A stretch of 64,000 nt of DNA from Zygnema cylindricum (lineage: Eukaryota; Streptophyta; Zygnematophyceae; Zygnematales; Zygnemataceae), in the NCBI GenBank assembly GCA_037447655.1, contig JBBHKE010003027.1, positions 1 through 64,000 of the forward strand, in the 5' to 3' direction. The notes beneath the pieces were generated by a model. That model saw nothing but the letters and a program-made list of their open reading frames with translations, ran no database searches and was not told where the DNA came from. The position numbers were made by a program, and so were the translations under genes. Below are positions 22,262 to 33,319 of the stretch, piece by piece (the stretch's first letter is position 1; every line of letters starts with the position of its first letter).

Positions 22262-22540
22262 CTCCTTCTTTCCACCCGATGCTATTAATTTCTCTTCTCT
22301 CTCCCTCTTCTCCCTCTCCCTCTCTCCCTTCCCCCCCTCACATTTCCCTCCCTTCTTCTTCTACTTCCACCCCTTCCCTTCCTTCCTTCCTTCCTTCCTT
22401 CTCCTCCTTCCCTCTCTCCTCCCCTCCCTGGAATCCATTCTTTGTTCCTTCCTCTCTCTCCCTGTCCATTCCTCCTTTCCTTCAAATTCTTTTATTCCTC
22501 CTCTCCCTCCCAATTTATTCTTCCTCTCTCCTCTGAGTTG
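22262..22540 (+). repeat. CT-rich microsatellite
   Basis: Imperfect (TCCC)n, (CTTC)n and (CT)n with a regular (CCTT)n core near 22378-22400, located exactly where homology with the second Q copy ends. Open frames on both strands are repeat artefacts. Confidence 0.9.
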
Positions 22541-24790
22541 AAATATCCAATTGACTTCAAATATGTGAAGTGGCGGCCGCACGATTTGGCTCTTTCCATC
22601 CGTACAGTATTCCCGCGTCTTTTCGTACATGTACGAATCCATCTCGTACAGACGTTCCTGTTGGCTTAAACTTGATATTTTTAACGTGCAATGCTGCGCT
22701 GGCGTCGAGGAATTGGCGGAGATCTTATCGGATTTGCGAAGCTGCGCGTGCTCGAAACCTTGGCGTAGTTAATGCGGTTGTCGTTAGTGCCGTACATTAT
22801 TTTGTCGTGGGGAGACTTTTTCCGTTTTTGGCGAATTTTGACGTGCAAAAAGAAAATGACGGCTGTGACGGTTAACGGCCGGTAGCTGGAAGACGGCAAG
22901 CAGACAATAAAATTTTAGAACATGTAGGGGAAATACTGAAAGAGTCTCAACAAAAAGACAATGAGAGAGGACAATTTTAATTACAAAAAGAGACAAATTT
23001 GAATGACCAATAAGATAAACGACATTATTGGTGACGCGTATCGCCACGTATCGGTCGAGTCTTGATCGGTTCACCGATGCGGGGAACCGTTCTACACTGC
23101 CAAAATCCCTTTAAGCAAGGAAATACAAAATCAAAAAATCTAAAATTACAAACAACGCACTATGTTGTACAACACGATAATATATTTTCATTTGTAAACT
23201 AATTTTGTAGTTTAAATATGCAAGGGGTACTTCAATGTATACGAATAATTGCATAGATGCAAGCAACCTCTCTATACCATAAACTTCTTTAAGGGTCAAT
23301 TTCCATCAGTCGAAAAGTGGGGTAGTTTACAGAATTCCGCGACTATCCGTACCAAACCGTACCGCTTATTTTGTTTTTATACGCGAAACAACATTACAAA
23401 GAATCTTGCCAATACTCTCCGAATGTCTTGGAGGCAATGCTGACCGTCGGATGTTCATCCACGAGGCGTTCACTTCATTTTTCTCCGTAGCTGCCAACGT
23501 ACCTGTAGGAGGTGGATTGGCAGATACATAAACAAATTAATCGTGACACGCTGGACGAATAAGCTACGTGTCACGATAGAAAACCAACGAAAATTGACGA
23601 AATTTGCACATGGCATGTACTTTTCAAATTACAACTCAAAATTAAAAAAGTAATCTCGAAACGGTCCTTCATCGCGCAATTTCTTTTGTCACACTATTTT
23701 CGGCAAAGGATTTTCGTCATGTTCAAAGGTAGGAACCCTAAAAAATGAGCCGGCGTAAAAGACTGGCGTTTGGAGAAAGTACAAAAGTTTTGTCGTATTA
23801 TGCGCAAGTGAAGATTTGAAGTGAAATTTGTCGGTGTGAAGATTCTTAAAAGATTTTAAACATGTGGTCAAATCCCACGTGGTGCCGCTCAATGTATATC
23901 ACTTGGCTTACAAACTCTTCGTGATGGAACATCGACTCAATTAACCCGGCCCGTAGAGTTTGCCGTACGATTACAAAAACGACTGATGGAACTTGACCCC
24001 AAGTAGTAAAATGCAAAAACAATTGAGAACATTCTATCCTATTAATTTAAGGGGTTTAAAGTGCAAATCACTAGCTTGAACTAATGCACCACCAAATTGA
24101 TTATGGATGCATGGTGATATCCGTCACGTAGCGCACCGCATCAATTTTTAGGCGATATATTGCGGTCATGCAGGGATTGGGCAAACGAAAACCAAAAGAT
24201 ATCGTTTATCCAAATTTGAGGTGTATTTTTCTTTTATTTTCTACGATGAACCCTTTTTTATATGAGATCGATATCTAAGGAATAGTTTCAACGATATTAA
24301 TAGTTGTTGGCTACACGATGAATATATGTGTAAAAGTAGGTAGCAAAAAACTTCTTAGGACCAACGGGTGATATAATGCCCATTAGAAAATAACGTAAAA
24401 GAAAACATTTGTACCTTTGTATAAGCTATTTTTTTACCTCGTAGCGTCAACTTTTCAAAAGCGCAAGCAAACTTCCTATCCACGAAGGTTGAGCCTCTGC
24501 GACACAGAGATTCTACGATTTCAAATCCCAATTCGCATCATTACTCTTTTCCTCTTTCAATTTATCTTTCGATCTTGCATATTTTAATTATTTGAAGGGT
24601 TGGAGGACACTTGTCGAGTCATATCGTGATTGCTTTTATTGATTGGGGAATTACATACCGTCTAGATCACAATCTTATGGCCAATAACTGCCGAATATTG
24701 AAATCCGGTCATGCAATGACACGAATACTGGAATAATTTGTCTTAAACCTAAAAAGTAGTAGGATGGCTTTAGAAGTTTAGAATAGTATA
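22541..24790. other. No recognisable gene
   Basis: AT-rich, GTAC-containing sequence with short open frames only (longest about 101 codons at 22570) and no familiar motif. It occupies the place between Q' and R' that is absent between Q and R in the second block. Confidence 0.5.
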
Positions 24791-25342
24791 TTGTGAATCG
24801 CTATTAGCGTTAAGAAATAATTAGTGTAAAAAATTAACTAGTGTTATTAACTCTAATTAGGATTTTTTGCGTTTCGGAAAAGAAAAAAATTATCCAATTT
24901 ATTCATAACTCCAATTTGGGTACAGTTCGCCTATACTAAATTTGCAATCAAGATCTTTACACTAAAATAGGGATGAGTACAAAATCCGGCAAATCGTACA
25001 CTGTCGCGTCCTTTTTATCGAATTGATTTATAACTCTAATTTGGGTTTTCTCCTTTATAATTAATACGCGATCAATATCTTTACGCTGAAATATGTACGA
25101 TCTCATTTTGCTTTTTATTCTAAGCGCAGTTTTACGTGCGTTCGCTATTATTTTAATCCATGTTCCGTAATTTATTTATTGACGAAGTACCATTTTGTAC
25201 GGCATGACACGTTCCGTACTCCACTCTATTCAAGATGACCATAAAATAGAGCTATTAACGCTAATTAACATATACCAGGTTTTCGGGTTAAAATTTGGGG
25301 GCGCCGAATTAGCGTAAATACGCTAATAGCGATTCAAAGGTG
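24791..25342. mobile_element. MITE-L, 552 bp
   Basis: The left end TTGTGAATCGCTATTAGCGTT (5' CACC eroded) follows TA. The right end GCTAATAGCGATTCAAAGGTG precedes TA at 25343. The interior has the family blocks (ttaactctaattaggatttttt, aaaatccggcaaatcgtacactgtcgcg, taatacgcgatcaatatct). Confidence 0.75.
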
Positions 25343-25605
25343 TACTGTAGAGAATTGTTGACGGGCAAGCGGGGAGTTTTCTTTCCAAACGTTAAGTGGC
25401 TTCGGGGAGAGAGTAGGATGCCGGCCGTCAGCTTCGAGCTGCCGCTTGCGGCCGAGCTTTCTATCCAGGCCGTCAAATTGGCTTTCGACAAGTGGCAGAT
25501 CCTCGATGTCCTAAAGATTGCGATCAAATCCAGACGATATTTGGTGCAAGTTGGTGATTATCGCAAAGGACAGCTTGAAGATATTTTCCCTCGTGGTGGA
25601 GGGTG
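25343..25605 (+). CDS. Unrecognised coding-like fragment
   Basis: An open frame directly after the MITE-L end runs to TGA at 25603-25605. It is richer in G+C than its neighbours and has a balanced, protein-like composition (e.g. 'PAVSFELPLAAELSIQAVKL', 'QVGDYRKGQLEDIF'). There is no ATG near its start; the first internal Met precedes PAVSFEL. It may be an exon or gene fragment captured in repeat DNA. I do not recognise the family. Confidence 0.3.
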
Positions 25606-25649
25606 AATATTTAATGTTTTAGGGTGGTTTGTACGTAGAAATAACTCAG

Positions 25650-27120
25650 ATAACTGTACGAAATGTACTATTCACCTATCAGAAGGAGGTTAACGTTCGC
25701 GATCAAAATTTTGATGCGTCCATGTACAAATTTTCATAACATAACACGTCTGCAATATTATGGAGAGTACGGATATGATTCATGTTTGAAATTACAGTAC
25801 TGATTGTACTTGTAGATAAAGGTACATAGTTCACAATTTTGGAAATATCCATACGTCATTTGGATTTTCTGGTAGAGTCACTTGTGTTTGGACGTTTGAA
25901 ATCCGATATCGACGACAATATTTTTCTTATTACGTCCAAAAAATGATCATTGCATGGCAATTTGCAAAGATCATGGTGACGGACCGTACAGTCTCCGACC
26001 TCTCTGGTCCAAAGAAAAATGTTTACTGTTGCACGTGCTTTCAGAAGCTGTACAGTATCTAGAATGATATACTATATGCATCGGACGATATTTTTCACAT
26101 AAACCATTCACGTGTAATCGACGGTTTGTGTAACCTGCCGAATCTAAGGTAGCGCGACAAATCGATATTAGTTCCAGGACTGTCCAAAAAATCGGCTTGC
26201 AAGTTGCCTACTTGCGGAATGTATTCTCCCGCCCGAAATAGCTCCACTGCTGAGCTGGCGCCTAGCGGAAGAATATTCCTAATAAAATTTGGCAGCTAGT
26301 GCGCGGGCGGGCACATGGGCTCAGCCGGTTGACGATGATTCCAAGAGAAGGAAGGTCAGCCGGATTTTTGGGTCATGCCAACGGTCGGATTTTCCTCATA
26401 GCCCGAGTTAGGGGAGATTTTCATCGTAGTATACTGCTCAGTACGCTTTCCTTGTATCGAATCTTTTCTACAGCTGGCACCCCGACGCTTAGTACGTAAT
26501 ATTATAAAGCTGCATTCGTCTATTCGAGATGTACTGCTTCAGGGGAAATTTCTGTCGCAGCATACTTCAAAGTGATTCGCTGTCGAGAGGCTAAAAGTTA
26601 AGCGGCTCACTAGAATGGGTCAGTGTGTTCCGTGACGTTTTGCTAAAAGATAACAGATACGACAATGTAATACTGTAGCATGTGTCGCATACGTTCACAT
26701 GTGTTTTTCCGGGAGCAGTTCTCGAGATCGGACCAATTATGTCTCTTTTGTGACGACGTGTCAGATTTACTGGCAATCTGGATAAATTTTGTACTAAACA
26801 CGTGTAAGAAAATAAGTGGCTTATATGATTTGATGATGATATGATGATTTGCCACAGTGATTGGTGGCTAGGCAGCTCTCGATGTTTCCGGCAAGGCATC
26901 GCCTCGCAATGCCACGTGCCCTTTCTTTGATGGCGCGCAGGGATTCGCCCTGTCGCCAAGTTGCAAATGTGGACAAAAGAATAATAATCGTTTTAAATGC
27001 ACGTGAGGTCTTGCCATCATCATTGCGCCACAAGACCATCCGAGCAAGTGGAGAGCCCTTAGATTTTAGACCAGATACGCGACATCAATAGTATGGCAGC
27101 CAAAGCTTATCCTGTTGCTA
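25650..27120 (+). repeat. Large repeat R, copy 1
   Basis: Strongly collinear from about 25862 to 27090 with 42128-43722 (e.g. 'ttacgtccaaaaaatgatca', 'cgcgggcgggcacatgggct', 'gatcggaccaattatgtctc'). Weaker similarity reaches back to about 25640. No shared open frame is evident. Copy 2 has an extra block at about 42730-42870 and a MITE-S insertion. Confidence 0.75.
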
Positions 27121-27768
27121 CGATAAGGTTAAGAGTAAACTAAAAAGTAAAAACGTCACTGCCTAATATGTACCTAAACTAGAGTTACGAATAATTAGAG
27201 CATAATTTTTTTTGCCGAATGGCCCTAAACCCAAAAAATAATTAAAAACACTAAATGTTTTTTTACACTAATTGTTTGTCAACGCTAATAGCGATTCACG
27301 GTGTACTATTTTCGTCAGAATCCCTTAGAGATGCACTTGTGCCAGGCACTGTTTAGCATCCGCTCCATCGATGGCCAAAAATGGTCATTCCGTACATTTT
27401 CCAATGACTTCGCAGTTTGTAGCCGTACGATTCGGACGGATTCTTAGCTGGACGGTCAATATTCGCCGCGTCTCCATCGGGGTCCGAAAGCGGTCATTTC
27501 GAGGTCGTTTTGCAAACGACCAAAAAAAAAAGTTTTTTTTTTTTTTTTTGGCAACCGTTTTCCAAATGTGCTGACCGGCAGAAATAGGCAGTTGGTTGGA
27601 ATAGCCGCGGCCAATCTAGTGGCCCCATTTATATTAAAAGTGACCATTGCTAAATCAATTCTGAAATTCACAGCGTCACAGATCGTCGACGGTCCTTCTA
27701 TATGCACCTGGATCCACAGTATTCCAGTTCAGATAGATCGCCAGCCGCGATTCGAGTTATAGTACACC
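27121..27768. other. Region with MITE remnants between R' and P'
   Basis: Contains one MITE right end (CAACGCTAATAGCGATTCACGGTG then TA, near 27310), a poly-A/poly-T junction at 27520-27550 and no gene. In the second block R passes directly into P'', so this interval is an insertion or was lost there. Confidence 0.45.
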
Positions 27769-27878
27769 GCGAATCGTTATTAGTGTCAAAGTTTAAATAG
27801 TGTTGAATAAAATTTAACGTACTTGATGCTAATTAAGAATTTGAAACTTTTCAGAAAAAAGGTGTATACTACACCGTG
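27769..27878. repeat. Short degenerate MITE
   Basis: Starts TACACCGCGAATCGTTATTAGTG and may end AAAAAGGTGTA; about 110 bp, with the interior mostly lost. It abuts the next MITE-L. Confidence 0.5.
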
Positions 27879-27881
27879 AAT

Positions 27882-28329
27882 CGTTATTAGCGTATAGAAA
27901 TTATTAGTGTATATAATGAATTAGTGTCATTTACTCTAATTTGTGTATCAATACCATTTTTAAAAAAATGTTTAATTGTAATTTCTCCATAACGCTGATT
28001 TGGGTATACATGATCCGCCGTTGTAGCATATACGGTAAAATAGGTAGAAGTACAAAATCTGACAATCCGTACGACGTGGCGTCCGACAGCCGCGTTTCGA
28101 CTGTGTGAATGTACGATATATGTACGATTTGTCAGATTTGGTACGGAGACCTTTACTAGTGTAAGCATGTTTGCTACCGACATTTTTCTTTTCAAAGATC
28201 CGAATTACCATAATCAAACAATTAGAATGTATGATTTTTTCCAAAATTTTCAAATTCTTAAATAGCGTACACCACTGTAGTTATTATTATACGCTAATCA
28301 AACTCCCACGCTAATAACGATTGGCGGTG
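27882..28329. mobile_element. MITE-L, 448 bp, with two different end types
   Basis: The left end is CACCGTGAATCGTTATTAGCG (GTG type). The right end is CGCTAATAACGATTGGCGGTG (GCC type). TA flanks at 27880-27881 and 28330-28331. Part of its interior occurs in the opposite orientation in the element at 45531-46070 ('tccgaattaccataatcaaa'). Confidence 0.75.
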
Positions 28330-30107
28330 TAGCACGATCGATTTCTGACATTTTATGATCCCCGACAAAAATAGTTTGTCTTGTCGATCACAATTCCATA
28401 GATTCTACCCAGCGTCTTCGCAAGTTGCCAACATGTACGGACGTCCACTTTGAACAGTGCGATCTTTCGAGCGACGTTAAATCATCATTTAACTGTACGG
28501 ACATTTTTGGACGCATGTGTTCAGCACATGGCCTTGAAGAATATTTTTCGCACGGGATAATTGAATGTCACGCCGGAAGACGACAATTGTTTTTGAACGG
28601 AAAACCGGCGTACGCATGTTTACAAACCGCGTAGAGTCAAAGGGCAAAAGAAAATCATTGGTCCAAAAAAACCCTTATTTGGGTCAAAAATTGCAATTTT
28701 TTAGAGATGACCTATAAAGTGGATCCATTGCAGGAGTCATATCATTGGCCAATAATTGATCAACACGTGGTCAGAAACAAACAGAAATAAAAAAAATATA
28801 TAATTGAATGTCACGCATTTTTTTCTCTCTCGGAAGAAATAATTGTCTCGGCAGAAGACGACAAATTTCTTTTGGAACGGAAAACCGGCGTACGCGCTTT
28901 CTCAATTCTAAAGCAAACCGCGTACAGCCAAAGGGCAAAAGAAAAAAACAATTCGTAGATTCTCTCCTCATTTTGTCGTGACTCGTGACCTAGTTTTAAA
29001 ATATTTGTCCTTTAAGATACGATTACTGACTAGTACTGTACTGTACCTTACTCCATATGATTTGTGCAAGTTGCCAAGTGGCATGTGGAAGTCTCTCACG
29101 CTGGTCCCGATATGCAATTTGACGGCGGACCGAAAAGCGAACATTCGAAAATCATTGACTCGCTTTGAAGGAAAGTCGGCGATGTGTTTCAACGGTCACG
29201 ATGAAGACTGCGAAACAGTTCCCGAACGCATCGCGCGTCGCTGTTAGGGCAATTCTCCATCGTAGCGGGGAACCCTATGTTAGAGAAAAATGTTAGCTTT
29301 TCCTGCCAATGACAAGAAGAAAATGTTATTCGAACCTATAAAGCATACGAAACGCTTAAAAAAGGACTCTACGTTAACAATTATATTTGCTCTTTCCAAG
29401 GGTGAAGTTCAATTAGGACATTTTGTAATTGTACGGCCAACATTACAGAATGCTTACAAAGTTCTATTGGGCAGAGTTTTAAATCCACGTGTTAGAAAAT
29501 GAGCACTGCCACGTAACGATAGATTTGATATTAAAAATCGTCAATTATTTTCACCCCGACCCAAAATCTTCAATTGCGTACCATGTACGTGCGTACAACA
29601 CAACTTCTGTACTCTTTAAGATGCCTTGTCAGATATCACCTCATTTTTTTAGGGTTCCTGTTTTTTCGCGTGACGAATGAAAGTTGCCAAAAATAGTGTG
29701 ACGAGTGAGCACTAACAGAAATAGCGTGACAAAAGTGCGTTACGATATTTCGTTTGAATTTTCTGTTGGATTTTTGAATGCGTATTTAGTGTTCAATTTT
29801 TTTTTTTTTCCATTGGTTATCATCTTGACACGTATGCTCATTATCCAGCGTGTCGCGGCTAAAATTTTTATGTAATGGGGAGGTATATCACACCATTTAC
29901 AAAAACTTTCGAAGCGAATGCTTCGCGAAAAAAATCCAAAGGTCATTGTTAACTCCCAAACTTTTGGATAATATTGGCAAGATTCTCTGTAATGTTGGTT
30001 TCCTCATGAAAACAAAATTAGAGGAGGTCATAATTTATGTAAACAACCTCATTTTTTGTCTAACTAGTAAATCCACGCCCGTTACACGTGCATGGACCGT
30101 GTATAGA

Positions 30108-30255
30108 TTTATCATGCCAGTTTATCATGTCGTTTATCATGCCCCTTTATCATGCCAGTTTATCATGCCCCTTTATCATGCCCCTTTTTCATGCACGTTT
30201 ATCATGCCCCCTTTTCATGCACGTTTATCATGCCCCTTTCTCATGCCCGTTACAC
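30108..30255 (+). repeat. Minisatellite of TTTATCATGCCCC type
   Basis: About ten imperfect units of 13-15 bp (TTTATCATGCC + CCT/AGT/CGT) lie between two copies of 'cccgttacacg.gcatggaccgtgt'. A shorter array of the same unit sits at the equivalent place in P copy 2. Confidence 0.9.
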
Positions 30256-31127
30256 GCGCATGGACCGTGTCCTGATTATCAAAAACGTCTTAGTACTATT
30301 GTACTATTCAAGTAGTGCGTACGATATTTGTAGATGCGACCCAAAGCAACACAACGATTGACGAAAAATCGAGCAAATATTTACGACACGAAATCGTACT
30401 TGTTGAAAAGGACGGCTAGCTTATAAACTGCCAGCATTCTATTATCGGAAGGTCACAAACGAATGATTTACGGCTAAAGATTCTTTAGTGCACATGGCGG
30501 CTTTCATCTTTATTCATTGACAAGTTTGAGCAACCAATATCTGACGCTCAATAATGATTACCGAGGGTGTACTTTGAAAGTTACCCGTTTGCTGACGTTA
30601 GCAAAGAGACAAAGCTACCCGTTTGCCAACGTAGGCCGAGGGACAACGCTGCCCGTTTGCTGACGTGGGCCGAGGGGTTACGTTACCCGTTGGTTCACGT
30701 CGGTTGCGGGACACGCCGTTTACGGGTGTTGACGGACTGAAAGTGGGCCTATTTAAAGGTTTTCAAACGGACGACCAAAGGTCTATAATTTATATAAAGA
30801 TGGACCTTCACCTTAAAGCAAGACCCATTAGGCCACAAAATGGCTTATTTAATGCTCAAATGGGCAATGACAACTTTATGGGCCCCATCAATTGACAAGG
30901 GGTTTTCTTTCGGCCACACAGAGTTAGACGCGTGGAAGTTCCGAACAAAATTGAAAAAAAATATGGTATAAAGAAAGTATTACAAAAAACTAATTGTCAT
31001 GGCTATTTTTAGAGTCTAAATTTTTATTTGGAGATCAACTTCTGACTGGATGGATCAATGCTTTTTTTGAGGTGGCCAAAAACGATTTCCAAAATTTACC
31101 ATGTTTTTCAGTTTTGCGTATACCTCA

Positions 31128-31330
31128 TATGGCTATTAGTGTTAATGATTTTCTCGCTACTAAATTATCTTTTCTCCAGGCACACCAGTCCGATTTTTGG
31201 TTGAAGACTGCCATTCGGAAGATGAGAATTTTACTTCCAAATTGCAACCATCGGATTAACGATTTGACAAGTGTGCATTGAGGAAAGATGTATTAATTTG
31301 TGAAAAATGCTAATAGCGATTCACGGTGTT
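31128..31330. mobile_element. MITE-S copy inside repeat P copy 1
   Basis: 'ggctattagtgttaatg' opens and 'atgctaatagcgattcacggtg' closes it, with the family core between (ctccaggcacacc, gactgccattcgg, cgatttgacaagtgtgca). It occurs at the same place in P copy 2, so it predates the P duplication. Confidence 0.65.
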
Positions 31331-31830
31331 CTTTGTTTAGGGTTACCTCATGGGTGGGGAGTGATACGAAACATCATCTTTGTGCGCCGGCGACGAAAAA
31401 AAGACCGGCGCCGTACCGTGGGACGAGGGATGAAGTACAGGCGCGGTTGTCGTTTTTTCCCAATCTTCGTGGAGGATGAAGTAACATAATAATAGTATCC
31501 TCCCACTCAAGAGATATCCTTATTTATTTATAGTTTGATTATGAGTGTTTATATCCTTGTAGATTTGAATCATATCGCTTAGCTTCAACTAGGCTTATGT
31601 TTGGTTTGGAGAATCCGATGAGGTAGAAATAATATTGTGTATCGTTATTAGGTTACTCATTTTTTTGCCTCCTAAAACATCGCTGCGCACGCATGTCCGA
31701 TTCTTTATCGAAGAACGTGGATTAAAAAGAAAGATTCTCCCATTTCAATTCCAACTGTTTAATAGCCCATCCTATAAGTGTGCAGCGAAAAACTTTATTT
31801 TAAGTGGTTAATGGTGATGTGTTGTCGAGC

Positions 31831-32196
31831 GTGCCTCTGGTGATATCTCCACGGTTGTACATGACTCTACCCGATATCCTGTTTTTAGAACAGCTTCTAA
31901 ATCCGAACTGATTCCATAACATAGAGATAAAATTTGGAGTCTTGATAAAAACCCACTTGTTCCCTCAAAACCCATTGTCTTGATTAAGGGGTTTCAGTTT
32001 ACTCCGGAATGGTCACTCCAAAACAAAAGAGAACTCCAAACGAAGACACAAGTGCACTACCACATAGAAATATATAGATGAATATGATTGGCTTTCCAGG
32101 TTTAACAATATCACCTTGCCCCATAAAAGAGAATAAAAGATAGAAAACGTGAAAAATAGCGAAGCAAGCTTAACATACCCCATTAATCAACGATGA
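31831..32196. other. Unclassified segment left of LTR-2
   Basis: P copy 1 homology stops at 'gatgtgttg' and this unrelated sequence follows up to the LTR. An open stretch ('IWSLDKNPLVPSKPIVLIKG') is suggestive but unassigned. It ends ACGATGA directly before the LTR start. Confidence 0.4.
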
Positions 32197-32391
32197 TGTT
32201 GAAATTGATGTATTTCCTAGGTCTGTATTGGAAAAATAGATGGAGTAAGGTAGCAAAGGCGGCCTGCTTCTCGCTGAAACTCTCCAGTCCCCGTACTTGT
32301 TGCAATCACTGAAGACCGGAGAGAGAGCTAGAGCCATGGCTGTCTATAATGTCTAAGGAGACAGAGAATAGGCTAATACTTAGTTTGTACC

Positions 32392-32472
32392 AAAAAGAGG
32401 CCGCCGGATCAAGGATTTGATCCTTATACCTACAACCCATATACATACTTAGTAGCCGTTAGCTTTAGCCGA
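32392..32472 (-). promoter_or_regulatory. tRNA-like Pol III module 1 in LTR-2
   Basis: Same arrangement as in LTR-1: A-box-like GGCTAAAGCTAACGG, B box GGATCAAATCC (32423-32413), T5 run (32396-32392), all on the - strand. Confidence 0.5.
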
Positions 32473-32561
32473 TATACCGAATTAACAATGAGACGCAATG
32501 GGTAAAATAGGTATTTAAAAGCGTTCAGTTAGAGAATTGCCAGAAAAACTGACAAATAACT

Positions 32562-32645
32562 AAAAGCTGCGCTGGACCAGATTTGAACCGAGGTCTATGA
32601 AGAATTTTGGTAGTCGTACGCCTTATCTTTTAAGCCGCTACCAAA
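32562..32645 (-). promoter_or_regulatory. tRNA-like Pol III module 2 in LTR-2
   Basis: On the - strand GGCTTAAAAGATAAGGCG is followed by GGTTCAAATCTGG (32589-32577) and TTTT (32565-32562). This is the best preserved tRNA-Arg-like copy in the window. Confidence 0.6.
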
Positions 32646-32785
32646 CGATGCACGTGACGGGTTTCATAAATATATAAACATTACCGCAACAGCTAATTAA
32701 CAGCAGACTAACCAAAAGGAGCAATTCATGCATGTACGCGAATTTGAACCGTGTAAAATATATTTTGATCGGACGGTCGGCATTA

Positions 32786-32922
32786 TGAAACTCTGAGACC
32801 TCCATAAGTCCTCAGAGTAGACAGCTTCCAAGAAGCCTCTAGGATAATCCTGACCCCTTTGTGTTCCAGCAAAAATAACTGCCACCCTGGCAGACAAAAA
32901 CCCTAACCACCTNNNNNNNNNN
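32786..32922 (-). mobile_element. Inverted LTR end, Copia-B family, running into the gap
   Basis: 'TGAAACTCTGAGACC' and 'ctgccaccctggcagacaaaaac' match the start of the - strand solo LTR at 40099-41276. The piece begins inside LTR-2 and is interrupted by the N run. Confidence 0.7.
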
Positions 32923-32932
32923 CGCAGTTACC
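32923..32932. other. Assembly gap (10 N)
   Basis: Ten N bases inside a nested LTR junction. The true length is unknown. Confidence 1.
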
Positions 32933-33319
32933 ATACTGGCATGACATGCTCTGTATGAGACCGACATAAATTAACCAGAATTTCCGTACGGATGTCGGTA
33001 ACGAAGTACACTGTTGTACGAACAAACCACTTCCGTACACCACACTATTAATGAATACAGTACGGTCATACCATTGACGCTATTTTACTAGAACCGTAAT
33101 TAATGTCAAAGATAAATTAGATTCAATCACTGTATTTCGGGTATCAATGCCAAAATTTTGAGGTGCCGATATAGCGTACATAAGGCTAATAACGATTCAC
33201 GGTGTAATTTCGGCGTTAATGCTAATTTGGGAACAGCAAAAATGGAATATTTGAAAAAAATCAAAATTTTAAGAACCCGAATTAGAGTTATTGACAATAA
33301 TAACCATTCGCGGTGTACT
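32933..33319. repeat. MITE-L remnants
   Basis: Contains MITE-L-type interior and two right ends, 'aataacgattcacggtgtaa' near 33190 and 'aataaccattcgcggtgtac' near 33305. Left ends are not recognisable, possibly lost at the gap. Confidence 0.5.

Larger units (their letters stand above)
28332..31830 (+). repeat. Large repeat P, copy 1
   Basis: Begins 'gatcgatttctgacatttta' and ends 'gtggttaatggtgatgtgttg'. It is collinear with 33320-36550 nearly throughout, including a minisatellite and an old MITE-S; a partial third copy lies at 43795-45039. A segment with 'gacgacaa..gaacggaaaaccggcgtacgc..aaccgcgta' occurs twice within the unit (about 28575 and 28855). Open frames are short and not conserved. 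Function unknown. Confidence 0.8.
32197..32785 (+). mobile_element. Truncated Copia-B family LTR (LTR-2)
   Basis: Begins TGTTGAAATTGATGTATTTCC and is nearly identical to the first 590 bp of LTR-1. It breaks at 'cggcattat', where an inverted LTR piece begins. The left flank 5-mer is GATGA, the same as the right flank of LTR-1. It includes both tRNA-like modules. Confidence 0.85.

Noticed and set aside
22177-22541. Two Ser/Pro-rich frames of 109-119 codons
   Set aside because: Translation of a CT microsatellite.
26591-26959. 122-codon - strand frame in repeat R'
   Set aside because: Not preserved in R copy 2, which has indels across it.
30088-30361. Repetitive 'YHAPLSCPF' peptide frames, at first sight a repeat protein
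   Set aside because: All frames across a 13-15-bp minisatellite stay open; no start context or conservation in P copy 2.
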